Positions 52,306 through 62,474 of a stretch of 64,000 nucleotides of DNA are shown piece after piece (the first letter of the stretch is position 1; every line of letters begins with the position of its first letter). This stretch comes from CAVQRB01 sp963715055. Its GTDB lineage: Bacteria > Pseudomonadota > Alphaproteobacteria > Rhodobacterales > Rhodobacteraceae. The stretch lies in NCBI GenBank assembly GCA_963715055.1, contig CAVQRB010000018.1, positions 310,001-374,000 on the forward strand. Direction: 5' to 3'. Made by a program: the position numbers and the translations under genes. The notes below the pieces were generated by a model. That model did no database searches. It was not told where the DNA came from and saw nothing but the letters and a program-made list of their open reading frames with translations.

Positions 52306-55300
52306 CTAGGGAGCGCTGCCCGCCGCGTCAAGATATGGTGTGTTGCGCAAAGCGCGCATCACGGTTTCGTGCGGCAGGGGCATGAATAGCGGCGCATTTG
52401 TCCAGACAATACCGGTTTCAATACTCTGTCCGGGGTAAATCTGTTGCAGGGCATGCAGATAGGCACCCATCTGCCGCAGGATGCCTTCGGGCACATCTTC
52501 GGCGCTGGCAGGGACCGTTCGGTTGGTCTTGAAGTCGATGGCCAGTATCCGACCAGGCTCAAAGAGCAGATGATCGATCTTGCCCGCGAGTTTTTCCCGG
52601 CCGAGGTCTGCGGTGACCGACACTTCGCTGAGCCATCTCGACGCGAAGAGAAACCGCAGCGCCGGGTCGGTCAGGACGCGGATGGCTTCTTGTTGTGCCG
52701 CGACGTTGTCGGGGGTCCACTCCACGTCTGATCGGTAATCGCCCAAGACCTCCGGGGCGACGGCGGACAATCGTTCGATATGGGCGTGGACTAGGGTCCC
52801 GTGCGATTTGGCTCGCTCCTCGTCCCATCCCGACTCGCCCGGCAAGGCCTTTGCGCCGCCGAGATCCGAAGGAGACAGCGATTTTGTCAGTTCCTTCGGC
52901 GGCGGGGCAGGATCATGCAGGCAGGCGGGAAACGGCTCTTCAATCAAGGGGTTGGTTTCGGTTTCCTCTGGCGGCAAGGCGTCCCAATCGGAATGGCTGA
53001 ACCGCTTGATCGGCAAGCCGTAAAAGACCTCATCGGTCGCCCCCACATGACCCATCGCGCTCTCGACAAGCTGGTACCAGCTTTCGCCTTGCTTTGGCAG
53101 ATCACCCGCCGCCGCGATGATCAGCCATTTCTCCGCTCGGGTTAGCGCCACATAGAGCAGTCGCAGCCTTTCCGCGGCGTCGGTGTCGCGGCGACCATCG
53201 AGCGCTTCGGAGAGGATCTCCGGCACGTCTCCGGCCCTGGTTTTCCACAGCGGTACGCCCCGGGCCGGAATGATTTCATCGCGGATCTTGTTCTGCTGCG
53301 GGCCGGTGTCCGGAAGGATCACGATCGGGGATTCCAACCCCTTGGCGCCGTGTACGGTCATGACGCGAATCTGGTCGGACGCGTCGTCGACCTGTCGCTT
53401 GATTTCCAGATCGTCAGTCTGCATCCAGACCAGAAAGCCGGTGAGGCTGGGCACGGCCGCGCGCTCATAGGCGAGCGCCTGGGACAGGAGCGCGTTGATG
53501 CCGTCTTCCGCCTCGGTCCCGAGACGGCCGATCAGCTTTCTGCGCCCGTGATGCCGCGTCAGGATCCGTTCGATCAGATCGAAAGGCCGCAGAAAATCGA
53601 CATTGTTCCGCAGGTCGCGCAGGATCGCCATCGTAGCGGCGAATTCCTCCCGCCTTTCGCGCAGCGCCTGCCAGAGGTGGTCGGTTTTGCGGCGATGGGC
53701 GAGATCGAAGAGCGCCTGTTCCCCCCATCCGAAAAGCGGTGATCTGAGCGCCGTGGCAAGCGAGAGACTGTCTTCCGGCGTCGCGAGAAAGGCCAGGAGC
53801 GCGGCGATGTCGCGCACCGCCAATTCGCCGCCCACCTTCAGCCGATCCGCGCCGGCGATGGGCAGGCCCTTGCGCTTGCAGGCCCGGATGATCTCGCCGA
53901 AAAGCGCGCTGCGGCGCTGGACGAGGATCAAAAAGTCGCCTGGTCGCACCGGTCGCTTTGCGTGGCGGCCGGGCTGTTTCAGATCGACGGGAATGGTCTC
54001 CTGCGCATCGATCATGGCCTTCATCGTTTCGGCCACGCGCTCTGCCAGAACCACATGGTGGTGGCGGTCGCCCAGCCGGTCGAGGGGCTCATGCCAGAGC
54101 CGCTCGTCCGGATCGTTATTCGGCTCTACCAAGGGCCAGAGGTCGACGCGGCCCGGCAGATCGCTCTTGAAGGCGCGGTGGTCGTCGCCGGATGAAAACC
54201 CTGCGTCGGCCTTGTCCGGAAAGGTCTTGTCCACCACCCGAAGGATCGCCGAGGACGAGCGGAAGGAATAGTGCAACTCCTCCGTCTCCAGCTTCTGCAG
54301 GGCCGCCTCGAATTTCTCCCCGAACTCGGCTTTCATTCGGTCGAATTCCTTCGGATCGGCGCCCTGGAAGGAGTAGATCGATTGTTTCTTGTCGCCCACC
54401 ACGAAAAGTGTGCGCGGCGTATCGCCCCGTGCGCCCTTGCCGCTGGTGAATTCCTGCGCCAGCAGCCGGATGACATCCCATTGAGCGGGGCTGGTATCCT
54501 GCGCCTCATCGACAAGAATATGGTCGATCCCGCCGTCGATCCGGAAGAGCACCCACGCGGCCACGCGGCTGTCGGAGAGCAGCGCGCGTGCCTTCAGGAT
54601 CAGATCGTCGAAGTCGAGCCATCCCCGGATGCTCTTTTGTGCCTCGAAACGCGCCAGAAACGGTGCGGCGAAAGCGTGCAAGGCGTGGGTCTTTCGGGCC
54701 GCCGCAAGTGCCAGCCGTTTTTCCCGCGCCGCCTCGATGCGCAGCATGAAGGCTTCAAGCTGCGGCATGTCTTCCGACAGGGCGGTTTGCGTGGCCTTGG
54801 TCGGAAAAGTCCCGATCTTCGCCTGAAAGGGTTTCTGTGCCTTGCCGCCAAAGAGAAACAGGTCTTCCAGCTCCGGCAGGATACCAACCGTCAGCTTTGA
54901 AATGCGCTGCAATCGCTCTGCGGCTTTCGCGTCGTTCCCCCCCTTGGCAAGCATCGCCGGCGTGATCCGCTGGATCAGCCCGTAGCTCATCGCCGCCGAA
55001 GGCGAGCTTTTCCAGATCTTCCTCCGAAAAGCCCACGGGCATGTCGAAAAAGGACCAAAGCTGCTCCCGCGTGAGAGACAGCGCGAAATTGCCTTTATGG
55101 CGGACGATTTCCTTGGTCAGGCCCGAGAAATCCTCGCCCGTGTACTGCGCCGCAAGCTCTGCAACGAGGCCGCCTTCCGGACCCTCCGCCATGGTATCGA
55201 CGACTTCGGCGCGCAGCAGGTCGGCGGCGCGATCCTCGATTTCCGTGAATTGTGGGCTGACGCGGGCTTCGAGCGGAAAACGTCGCAACAGAGCCGAACA

Positions 55301-55681
55301 GAACGAGTGGATCGTCTGGATCTTCAGCCCGCCCGGCGTCTCGATGGCTCGGGCAAACAGGGTCCGCGCCGCTGCCAGACGCGTCGTGTCGATCGCTGTG
55401 TCGACACCAAGCTCGGCGAGCGCGCTGGTCAGTGCGGCATCCTCCAGCATCGACCAGTCTCCCAGACGCTTGAACAGGCGGTTCTGCATCTCCGAGGCGG
55501 CCGCCTTGGTATAAGTCAGACAGAGGATGTTCTGCGGTTGAACGCCGTCGAGGAGAAGGCGCGCAACCCGGTCGGTCAGAACACGGGTTTTTCCCGAGCC
55601 TGCGTTCGCGGCAAGCCAGGTTGAAACGTCGGGACGGGCCGCGCGGACCTGCGCTTCGGTGGCGTCATTGCGCGGCGTCAT
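52306..55681 (-). pseudogene. addA: Double-strand break repair helicase AddA, broken by one extra base
   Basis: ATG 55681 starts MTPRNDATEAQVRAARPDV and Walker A (AGSGKTRVLTDRVARLL), but after about 225 residues the frame is lost and stops at 54755. The rest continues in another frame from about 54990: Walker B ILVDEAQDTSPAQWDVIRLL, the VVGDKKQSIYSFQGADP helicase block, and the C-terminal nuclease LAIDFKTNRTVP. Removing one base in CGCCGC (54991-54996) gives a 1124-aa AddA of normal length. The start overlaps addB by 4 bp. Confidence 0.87.
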
Positions 55682-58635
55682 TCGAGCACCTCCGGGACCG
55701 CGCTGTCCGTCTCCTCCCATTCGCCGAACCGGGCCAGCAGATCGTAGTCACCGTCGAAGCGCACCTTCTGCATCATCCGCCGGGAGGTGAACCCCTGCTG
55801 CGGGTCGAGATAGGCTTCGATCAGCACCCGCAATTTTCGCAGCACCTCGTGCGGCGGCTCATCCGCCAGCGGCGCTTTCACATCCTTCGGCTGCAATCCC
55901 AGCCCGATGAAGACGGCGTCGAGCACCTCCGCCGGACCGATGGCAGGGAAGGCACCCTGCTCGATCATCGCGGCTTCGATCAGAAGTTGCTTGTCGAAGG
56001 CCGCCTGCTCCTTTTCCGACGGCGGTGTCCCGGTCTTGTAGTCATAGAGAATGATCTTGCCATCGTTTGTGCGGTCGATCCGGTCGGCCTGCACGGTGAG
56101 CGAAAAACCGATCTCGGGCCAGTTGAGCTTACCGCGCGCCTGTTCTTCGAAGGCGACGGGTGTGGCGCGGGACTGTCGCTCGGTCTCGCCCGCCACGAAG
56201 GCGTCGGCGATACGCAACAGGCGCGCCTGCCAGAGCGTGCGGGCGGCAGGCCAGGGAACATTTGTCCGCAAGATCTCCTCTGCCATCGACGCCAGAACCT
56301 CCGGCGACAACCGTGACGGATCCGCGAGGCTCTCCTTGACGAACTCTTCGACCACCTCATGCGCCACCCGGCCGCGCAGCAATGCGTCCGGTGTTTGCAC
56401 GAGCGACCCGAGTTTGCGCAGGCGCAGCACGCGTTTTGCATAGATTGCATAGGGATCGCGGATCAGATGCTTGATGTCGGTCACCGAGAGCTGCCTTGGC
56501 CGCGCGGCAGCGGGGGGCTTCGGGGAAGGTCGTGGGGCCGGCGGGATATACGGTGCCGTCTCGAAGGTGGCGACATGTTGGAGCCAGATGTTGCCGCGAT
56601 GAATCATTCTGGTCAGGGCCTCTTTGCCGCCTTGCTCCTCGAGCCCGCCCAGCAGATTGCAGAGCCGGTTGACCCAGCGCGACGCGATGGTCTGTGCGTC
56701 GTCGGACCGGATCGACCGCGAGAGCCAGACCTCGCGCGCGCCGATGGCCTGTTGATAGTCATGGGCGGAAAGCCCGATCCGCCGCTCCGGCAGCAGCAGA
56801 CCGGCCTTGTGCCGCATCGTCCGGTTCAGCCAGGGATCGGGGGCGGGCGGTTCCGGCCAGGTGCCATCGTTCAGACCTGCGAGTATGACGAGGTCCGCGC
56901 CCTGCACCCGCGCTTCCAATGTGCCCCAGATCATGATGTCAGGATGCGGCGCATCGCGGTCGCGCACCTCCCCTTCGGCAAGGAGTGCGCCGATCAGATC
57001 TGCATAGTCCTGCGCAGACATTGCGCCCCCGAAAGGAGCATGTTCCGCAAGATGGTCAAGCGTGCGCAAGGCCTCGCGCCCGGCCTGCTTCTCCCAAAGT
57101 CCCCCGGTGCCGCTGTCGAAACGACCCTGTGCAAGGCATTCCGCCAGTGTCCGGTGATCGTTTACCCATCTTTCGAGCGGACGGTCGCCTATATCGAGCC
57201 TGCCGCAGCACTGCTCTCCGACCCAATCCGCCCAATCCTCGATCTCGCGTTGTCGCTCTGCATCTTTGCTCACGCCGGCAACCATGCGCCTGATCCCCTC
57301 CGGGTCGGGATAGGGCAGGCCATGCTTGCGCATTTCAAGCTCGAGCCTTTGCGTGTTGAGCACATGCGCGCCCCGCTCCTTTCCGGAATGGGTAAGCGGG
57401 TGTTTCAGCAGGCTGAGGAGCGCTTCGGCATCGAGCCTGCGATGAAAGAGCGCCGCGACATGGCGCAGGAACCGACCGGGCGGCGAGAGTTGCAGCGGTG
57501 TTCCGGCCGAGTCGTCGGGCAGGATACCCCATTGGTCGAGCGCCGCCGTGATCTGTCGGGTCAGCATCCGGTCCGGCGTGATGACCGCGGCGCGCTGTCC
57601 ATCCTCAGCCGCTTTGCGCAGGCGCAGCGCGATCGCCAGTGCTTCGGCGCGCGGCGTTGGGGCCTCCAGCAGGGTGACGCCCTCTGTCGCGGCCTCCATA
57701 TCGGTCAGCCTGCGGCCTTCGATGCGCCAGGCGTCGGTGACGGGGGCGGGTCGCAGGGACAGCGACACAAGGCGGTTGCGTGCGGGCGAGGGTGGCGGGG
57801 TGTCGTGCCAGGGGGCGACGTCATCAGGACCAATGCCCAGCGAGAGCATCAGTTTCTGAAAGCGGAATTGCGGATGATCCTCCGGCGGCAGGCCGTCTGG
57901 CCCATCGGACAGCGTGCCGAAGGGTGTGTCATGGTCGAAACCGGGCAGGATCAGCGCCCCTTGCGGCAGGTACGCCACGGTTTCCATCAACATGAGGGTT
58001 GCGCCGCGCGAGCCCGTCGATCCCGCAACGATCACCGGATGTGCCGGCGGATGCCGGTGCCAATGCGCGGCGAGGGCCTGCACCATGGCGCGCTGCCGGC
58101 TTTCCGCATCGGGTGGCATGTCGCTGAGGCGCAGGAACTCCCGCGCGATGCCGATGAATTTCTGCGCCCGGCTCCAGTGGTCCGAATGATCGGACAGATC
58201 CAGCGCGGAAATTGCCTCCGGACTCACCCCTTCGCCGTGCATCTCGTCGAAGAGGGCGGCCAGACTGTCGGTCAGATCATAGAGCGAGGTGCGCGGCGCG
58301 AGCGTCTCATCCGCCTCCAGAAGTTTCGATACAAGCTTGACGAGTTCGAGCCGGCAGCGCAGCGGTGAGGCTGCCTGCGGCATGAACACCTCCGGCACCA
58401 GCCCGTCCAGCATGGTGAGCAGCCGTAGCCGCGGCAGAAACCCCGGCGGGCCTTCGGAAAAGAGATCGGTGATGCGACGCTGCATCCGCGCCGTGTTCAC
58501 GATGAGATCTACACGCGCCATGGCATCGGGCGGGCTGCCATCCAGCCTTTCGCGCAGGCCTGCGACCAGTGCCTTGGGAAAATCCACGCCCGGCGCCAGC
58601 CCGAAGACACGCGGTTTCGTGCCGGGCTCAAACAA
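55678..58635 (-). CDS. addB: Double-strand break repair protein AddB
   Basis: About 985 aa. The alphaproteobacterial AddB lacks a P-loop; the position reads VFGLAPGVDFPKALVAGL. Inactivated-helicase blocks follow, and a C-terminal RecB-like nuclease has ILYDYKTGTPPSEKEQ. With AddA it resects broken DNA for RecA loading. TTG 58635 (MFEPGTKPRVFGL) is chosen, overlapping murU by 8 bp; the frame extends to 58689. Confidence 0.93.
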   Translation of the reverse strand: MFEPGTKPRVFGLAPGVDFPKALVAGLRERLDGSPPDAMARVDLIVNTARMQRRITDLFSEGPPGFLPRLRLLTMLDGLVPEVFMPQAASPLRCRLELVKLVSKLLEADETLAPRTSLYDLTDSLAALFDEMHGEGVSPEAISALDLSDHSDHWSRAQKFIGIAREFLRLSDMPPDAESRQRAMVQALAAHWHRHPPAHPVIVAGSTGSRGATLMLMETVAYLPQGALILPGFDHDTPFGTLSDGPDGLPPEDHPQFRFQKLMLSLGIGPDDVAPWHDTPPPSPARNRLVSLSLRPAPVTDAWRIEGRRLTDMEAATEGVTLLEAPTPRAEALAIALRLRKAAEDGQRAAVITPDRMLTRQITAALDQWGILPDDSAGTPLQLSPPGRFLRHVAALFHRRLDAEALLSLLKHPLTHSGKERGAHVLNTQRLELEMRKHGLPYPDPEGIRRMVAGVSKDAERQREIEDWADWVGEQCCGRLDIGDRPLERWVNDHRTLAECLAQGRFDSGTGGLWEKQAGREALRTLDHLAEHAPFGGAMSAQDYADLIGALLAEGEVRDRDAPHPDIMIWGTLEARVQGADLVILAGLNDGTWPEPPAPDPWLNRTMRHKAGLLLPERRIGLSAHDYQQAIGAREVWLSRSIRSDDAQTIASRWVNRLCNLLGGLEEQGGKEALTRMIHRGNIWLQHVATFETAPYIPPAPRPSPKPPAAARPRQLSVTDIKHLIRDPYAIYAKRVLRLRKLGSLVQTPDALLRGRVAHEVVEEFVKESLADPSRLSPEVLASMAEEILRTNVPWPAARTLWQARLLRIADAFVAGETERQSRATPVAFEEQARGKLNWPEIGFSLTVQADRIDRTNDGKIILYDYKTGTPPSEKEQAAFDKQLLIEAAMIEQGAFPAIGPAEVLDAVFIGLGLQPKDVKAPLADEPPHEVLRKLRVLIEAYLDPQQGFTSRRMMQKVRFDGDYDLLARFGEWEETDSAVPEVLE

Positions 58636-59320
58636 TCGGTTCACCAAGCATCTTTTCGGCTGCCGCAATACCTTCCGGATGGCCGACATCGCACCACTTT
58701 CCGGGATAGGAGAGCCCGTAAAGTCGGCCGTCGGCCAGCATCAGGTCCCAGAGCAGGTTGAGGGAAAAGCACTGCCCGGTGATTTCCCCGAGCCGATCTG
58801 TCTTGATGATCTGCGCCCCGCCGTAGACCCATGGCCCACGCCGTGCGAGCCGGCCCTCCTGCCCTACATCGAAATCGCCGGTGCTGACGCTGGCGACGGT
58901 CCGGGCAAGCGGTACGCAGATCAGCAGAGCATCCATCACAGTCGGGTCCCAAGCCTCGGCCAGCAAGCCCAACGGGTTCGGCCCGGCCCAGATGGCGTCG
59001 GTGTTCAGGGTGAAAACCGGGTGAGGGCCGAGCAGCGGCAGGGCATTTTTCAGCCCCCCGCCCGTATCGAGAATCTCGGGCGTCTCAACCACCACATCGA
59101 CGCCGCGCGGCTCCAGATACTCGGCCAGCGGTTCCGGCTTGTAATGCAGGTTGGCGACCTTCCGGATCGGACCGTAAGCGCTGACAAGCGCCAGCGCATG
59201 GCCGATGAGCGGTTCGCCCGCGACCGCGATCAGTGGCTTGGGCCGGTCTTTCGTCAGAGCCTTCATCCGCGTGCCGAAACCCGCGGCAAAAAGCATCACG
59301 GCTTCGGGACAGTCGCGCAT
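58628..59320 (-). CDS. murU: N-acetylmuramate alpha-1-phosphate uridylyltransferase MurU
   Basis: A 230-aa nucleotidyltransferase. The LFAAGFGTRMKALTKDRPKP signature, TLNTDAIWAG (metal-binding Asp) and GGAQII segments are present. MurU transfers UMP to MurNAc-1-phosphate in the anabolic recycling pathway. Its partner kinase amgK lies directly upstream, overlapping by 25 bp. ATG 59320 is used; ATG 59296 (TGATG junction) is possible. Confidence 0.9.
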   Translation of the reverse strand: MRDCPEAVMLFAAGFGTRMKALTKDRPKPLIAVAGEPLIGHALALVSAYGPIRKVANLHYKPEPLAEYLEPRGVDVVVETPEILDTGGGLKNALPLLGPHPVFTLNTDAIWAGPNPLGLLAEAWDPTVMDALLICVPLARTVASVSTGDFDVGQEGRLARRGPWVYGGAQIIKTDRLGEITGQCFSLNLLWDLMLADGRLYGLSYPGKWCDVGHPEGIAAAEKMLGEPIV

Positions 59321-60315
59321 TTCGATCTCAGTCTGGCAAGATTTTCCGGTGTCGGAGCAGGCATGACCTTTGTAAGGAGGCCCTTGATATCGCGCAACGA
59401 CGGCTGTGCAAGGTTGGTCTGGATGTGACTCCAGACCCTCGGGATCAGATCAACATAATGCGCCTTTCCGTCCCGCATGCACAGCCGCGCGAAAACACCC
59501 AGAATTCGCAGGTTGCGCTGGGCGCCCATGACGGCGTAGGCCGCATCGAATGCGTCCCTGTCCTGTGGGTTTTGCCGCAAGAACCGCGCTTTCATCCGGG
59601 CTTCGATGTCGGGCGAGACGTCGCGGCGCGCATCCTGAAGGATGGAGACGAGATCGTAGACGGGATGCCCGAGCATCGCATCCTGAAAATCCAGAAGACC
59701 GACACGGGCCGGGCCGTCGCGCTCGGGCAACCAAAGCAGGTTTTCCGCGTGATAATCCCGTTGCACAAGAACCGTGGCATGATCGTCGAAAGGCTGGATA
59801 GCGGCAGCGAAGGACTCGGCAAATTCCGCCTTCGCACCGATGTCAGTTTCGCCCGCTGCACCGGATTGATACCACTCGAAAGCCAGAGCGGCGAGCGGCA
59901 CCGTGACAGGAGAGGTATAGGGCGCCAAGGCAGGAGGCTGACAGCGGTGCAGCCGTGTCAGCACATCGGTCGCAGCCTCGTAAAGCGTGTTTTCACAGCC
60001 CGGGTTTTGTGTGATCTCCCGCGCGAAAACCCGGTCGCCCAGGTCTTCGATCATCAGGAACCCCTGCGCCTCGTCCGCCGCATGGATGCAAGGCGCGCTC
60101 AGGCCGTTCTCGCGCAGGAATGTTGCGATCCGAAGGAAGGGGCGCACGTCCTCGCCCTTCTCCGGCGGGGCATCCATCAGGACGGCGGTGGACCCATCGG
60201 TTCCGGTCAGCCGGTCGTAGCGACGGTTGGAGGCATCGCCGGCAAGAAAGCGGATCTCCGCTGAGCCCCAGCCTGCCTGTTCAATGAAGGCCCGTTTTGC
60301 CTCTTGCCTGCTCAT
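59296..60315 (-). CDS. amgK: N-acetylmuramate/N-acetylglucosamine kinase AmgK
   Basis: A 339-aa aminoglycoside-phosphotransferase-fold kinase. The catalytic loop is VLVQRDYHAENLLWL, with the metal-binding LLDFQDAMLGHPVYDLVS. AmgK phosphorylates MurNAc (and GlcNAc) at C1; MurU then makes the UDP-sugar. ATG 60315 overlaps the tsaE stop by 4 bp (ATGA). The tsaE-amgK-murU order is common in alphaproteobacteria. Confidence 0.92.
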   Translation of the reverse strand: MSRQEAKRAFIEQAGWGSAEIRFLAGDASNRRYDRLTGTDGSTAVLMDAPPEKGEDVRPFLRIATFLRENGLSAPCIHAADEAQGFLMIEDLGDRVFAREITQNPGCENTLYEAATDVLTRLHRCQPPALAPYTSPVTVPLAALAFEWYQSGAAGETDIGAKAEFAESFAAAIQPFDDHATVLVQRDYHAENLLWLPERDGPARVGLLDFQDAMLGHPVYDLVSILQDARRDVSPDIEARMKARFLRQNPQDRDAFDAAYAVMGAQRNLRILGVFARLCMRDGKAHYVDLIPRVWSHIQTNLAQPSLRDIKGLLTKVMPAPTPENLARLRSKCATVPKP

Positions 60316-60788
60316 GCAGAACCCCATCCTGACAGCTTGGCCGTCCATTTATCGGCACTCCAGTTTGCATCGAGATGGCGGGACGCCTCATCCGGGCCGT
60401 CGCTCAAGGTGATCTCGAGCGCGTTGTCCGGTCGCAGGGGCCCCAGATGCTCCGGCCATTCGACGAGACAGATCGCTGTCTCGAAGGCTTCGGTGAGCCC
60501 AAGCTCTTCGATCTCCTGTGGCGTGCCGATGCGGTAGAGATCACTGTGCCACAAGGGGCCTTGCGTGGTTTCGTAGGTTTGCACAAGGGTGAAGGTCGGC
60601 GACGGTATGTCTTCGGGTGTGATCAGGATTCGACGTATAAGGCTGCGCGCGAAATGCGTCTTGCCGGCACCCACAGTACCTCGAAGCAACACGGTGTCGC
60701 CCGGCACGAGTCGAAGGGCCAGCGTGGCCGCGACACGGTCGGTCTGCGTGCCTGTTTTCAATTCAAAGCAGAGGTGATTTGCCGTCAT
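60312..60788 (-). CDS. tsaE: tRNA threonylcarbamoyladenosine biosynthesis ATPase TsaE
   Basis: A 158-aa P-loop ATPase needed for t6A37 tRNA modification. Walker A VLLRGTVGAGKTHFARSLIR, SPTFTLVQTYE and LWHSDLYRIGTPQEIEELGL are typical. It overlaps amgK by 4 bp and lies 51 bp downstream of the PAS protein gene. Confidence 0.95.
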   Translation of the reverse strand: MTANHLCFELKTGTQTDRVAATLALRLVPGDTVLLRGTVGAGKTHFARSLIRRILITPEDIPSPTFTLVQTYETTQGPLWHSDLYRIGTPQEIEELGLTEAFETAICLVEWPEHLGPLRPDNALEITLSDGPDEASRHLDANWSADKWTAKLSGWGSA

Positions 60789-60839
60789 GCCGGCATCGTG
60801 TCCGCCCGGCGGAGCGACTGCAAGAAGATAAGACCGGGC

Positions 60840-62384
60840 TCAACGTATTTTGGTAACGGGTCTCGACTTCACCAATCTGGTGGGCGCGATTTCGGTCTTC
60901 GCGAAGCGGACCACCGTCGCACCCGAGGTGATCCGCGAGACATGACAGGTCAGGGACTGGCCCGAGGACAGCAGCACCGGCATCTCCCAGGACTTGCGCT
61001 CACCGTAGTCCAGAACGAAATCCGCCAGTGCGGTCCATCTTGCGCCGGGAACGCAGAGCGATTTCCAGGCCTGAACGCAATCGGTGATCGTCACATCGGC
61101 AAAGGAATTGTCCGGATCGAGCGCCCAGAGCTTGCGGTAGGCGAGATTGCAGAAGGTCAGAACGCCGGTGGAGGAAAACACAACCAATCCGTCCTCGAAC
61201 GTATCCATCAGGGATTGCCCAAGCTCGAGTTCGGCGCGGAAATTGCGCGTGAGTGAGACTTCGGCACTGATGTCCTCGATCAGAAAGGCGATCGCACCAT
61301 CCGGATGCGGCCGTCCGCGCACCCTGTAGGTCTGCCCGGTCTCCAGCGTCCAGGTTTCCTGATACCGGCCATCGGTCGCGGCGGCGATGACCTCGGTGAT
61401 CTGTTGCCGCCAGGAACTGTAATTCTTCGGCTCCGGCATCCTGCGGTTTTCCCGCAGCCGGTCGAAAAAGGACATGAGCGTCGGGCGCCCGCTCAGAAAG
61501 TCAGCAGGCAATCCCGTCAGGTCGATCAGCGCCGGGTTGAAGAGCGCGAGTTGCCCGTTCCGGTCAAAAATCGCGAGGCCGATTGATAGCTGCGCGAAGG
61601 TCTTTGCAAGGGTCTGGACGAAATTGCGCTGGGCAACTTCGGATTTCACGACGGCATTCACGTCAACCGCGTGATAGATCATGATGTCGCCGGCACTGAT
61701 CGCGCTCACATCGTACCAATCCTTGCGATTGTCTTTCTGGGTGACGGCCGACACCCTGTTGCTGCCTTTCGCATAGGCGCCTTCCTTCATCTCGAAGATG
61801 GGAACGTCAGGCTTCGGCGAGCAGCCGTGAATCCGGTGATAGAGTTTCTCATAGGCGACATTGTACCAGGTGACGCGTTCTTGCGGGTCCACCTGCCAGA
61901 TCGCGTGAGGTGTCGTATCACTGGCGCGGCGCAGGTCCGAAAGCTCCGCATGAAGCGTCTTCAGCGATTTGGCGTCCGGCAAGGCCAGCGCGGCATCACT
62001 CACAAGGTCGATCTGGGTGAAATCGCCGCTGCTGGAGAGGCGCAGGGAAGCCATATCCTCCACATGACGCGCCCTGACCGTCAGTGTCTTGCCTTTGGTG
62101 TCCGACGGGTTCTGCGGTATTTCCGGAAACCGGTTCGAGAGCCGGTCCCGCAGGACCTGCCAGTCATCTTGCCCCGGAATGAGCTGGTAGAGCCTGATGG
62201 CCGTTTCCGAAGCGTGCTGAAGATCCTCCTTCTGGAACAGGAAAGATACGCCGTCGCCCCGCACTTCGGGAGTTGTGCCAGTTTTCCATGTCGACTGGCG
62301 GGTCGGGCGAGCAAGCCAGTAGAGACCAAGCAAGGTGCTCAGCCCTGCTGCGCCCAAAACGATTGCAAGCTCCCAGTACTGCAT
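60840..62384 (-). CDS. Membrane-anchored PAS-domain protein next to RegB
   Basis: About 514 aa. One N-terminal helix (LAIVLGAAGLSTLLGLYWLA) is followed by a soluble region with PAS-like units around 155-260 (HAIWQVDPQERVTWYNVAYEKLY), 275-385 (IFDRNGQLALFNPALIDLTG) and 390-500 (VVFSSTGVLTFCNLAYRKLW). There is no histidine-kinase, GGDEF, EAL or HTH domain, so it may act as a sensor partner. It lies between regB (90 bp) and tsaE. ATG 62384, with GAGGGG upstream, is preferred to ATG 62417. Confidence 0.8.
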   Translation of the reverse strand: MQYWELAIVLGAAGLSTLLGLYWLARPTRQSTWKTGTTPEVRGDGVSFLFQKEDLQHASETAIRLYQLIPGQDDWQVLRDRLSNRFPEIPQNPSDTKGKTLTVRARHVEDMASLRLSSSGDFTQIDLVSDAALALPDAKSLKTLHAELSDLRRASDTTPHAIWQVDPQERVTWYNVAYEKLYHRIHGCSPKPDVPIFEMKEGAYAKGSNRVSAVTQKDNRKDWYDVSAISAGDIMIYHAVDVNAVVKSEVAQRNFVQTLAKTFAQLSIGLAIFDRNGQLALFNPALIDLTGLPADFLSGRPTLMSFFDRLRENRRMPEPKNYSSWRQQITEVIAAATDGRYQETWTLETGQTYRVRGRPHPDGAIAFLIEDISAEVSLTRNFRAELELGQSLMDTFEDGLVVFSSTGVLTFCNLAYRKLWALDPDNSFADVTITDCVQAWKSLCVPGARWTALADFVLDYGERKSWEMPVLLSSGQSLTCHVSRITSGATVVRFAKTEIAPTRLVKSRPVTKIR

Positions 62385-62474
62385 GACCGCAGGGCCCCTC
62401 AACCAACTCCGAAACAATGACTATTGGCAAGTTTGGTTAATTCGGGGTTAATTATTTGCGCCAATTCAGCGGCG

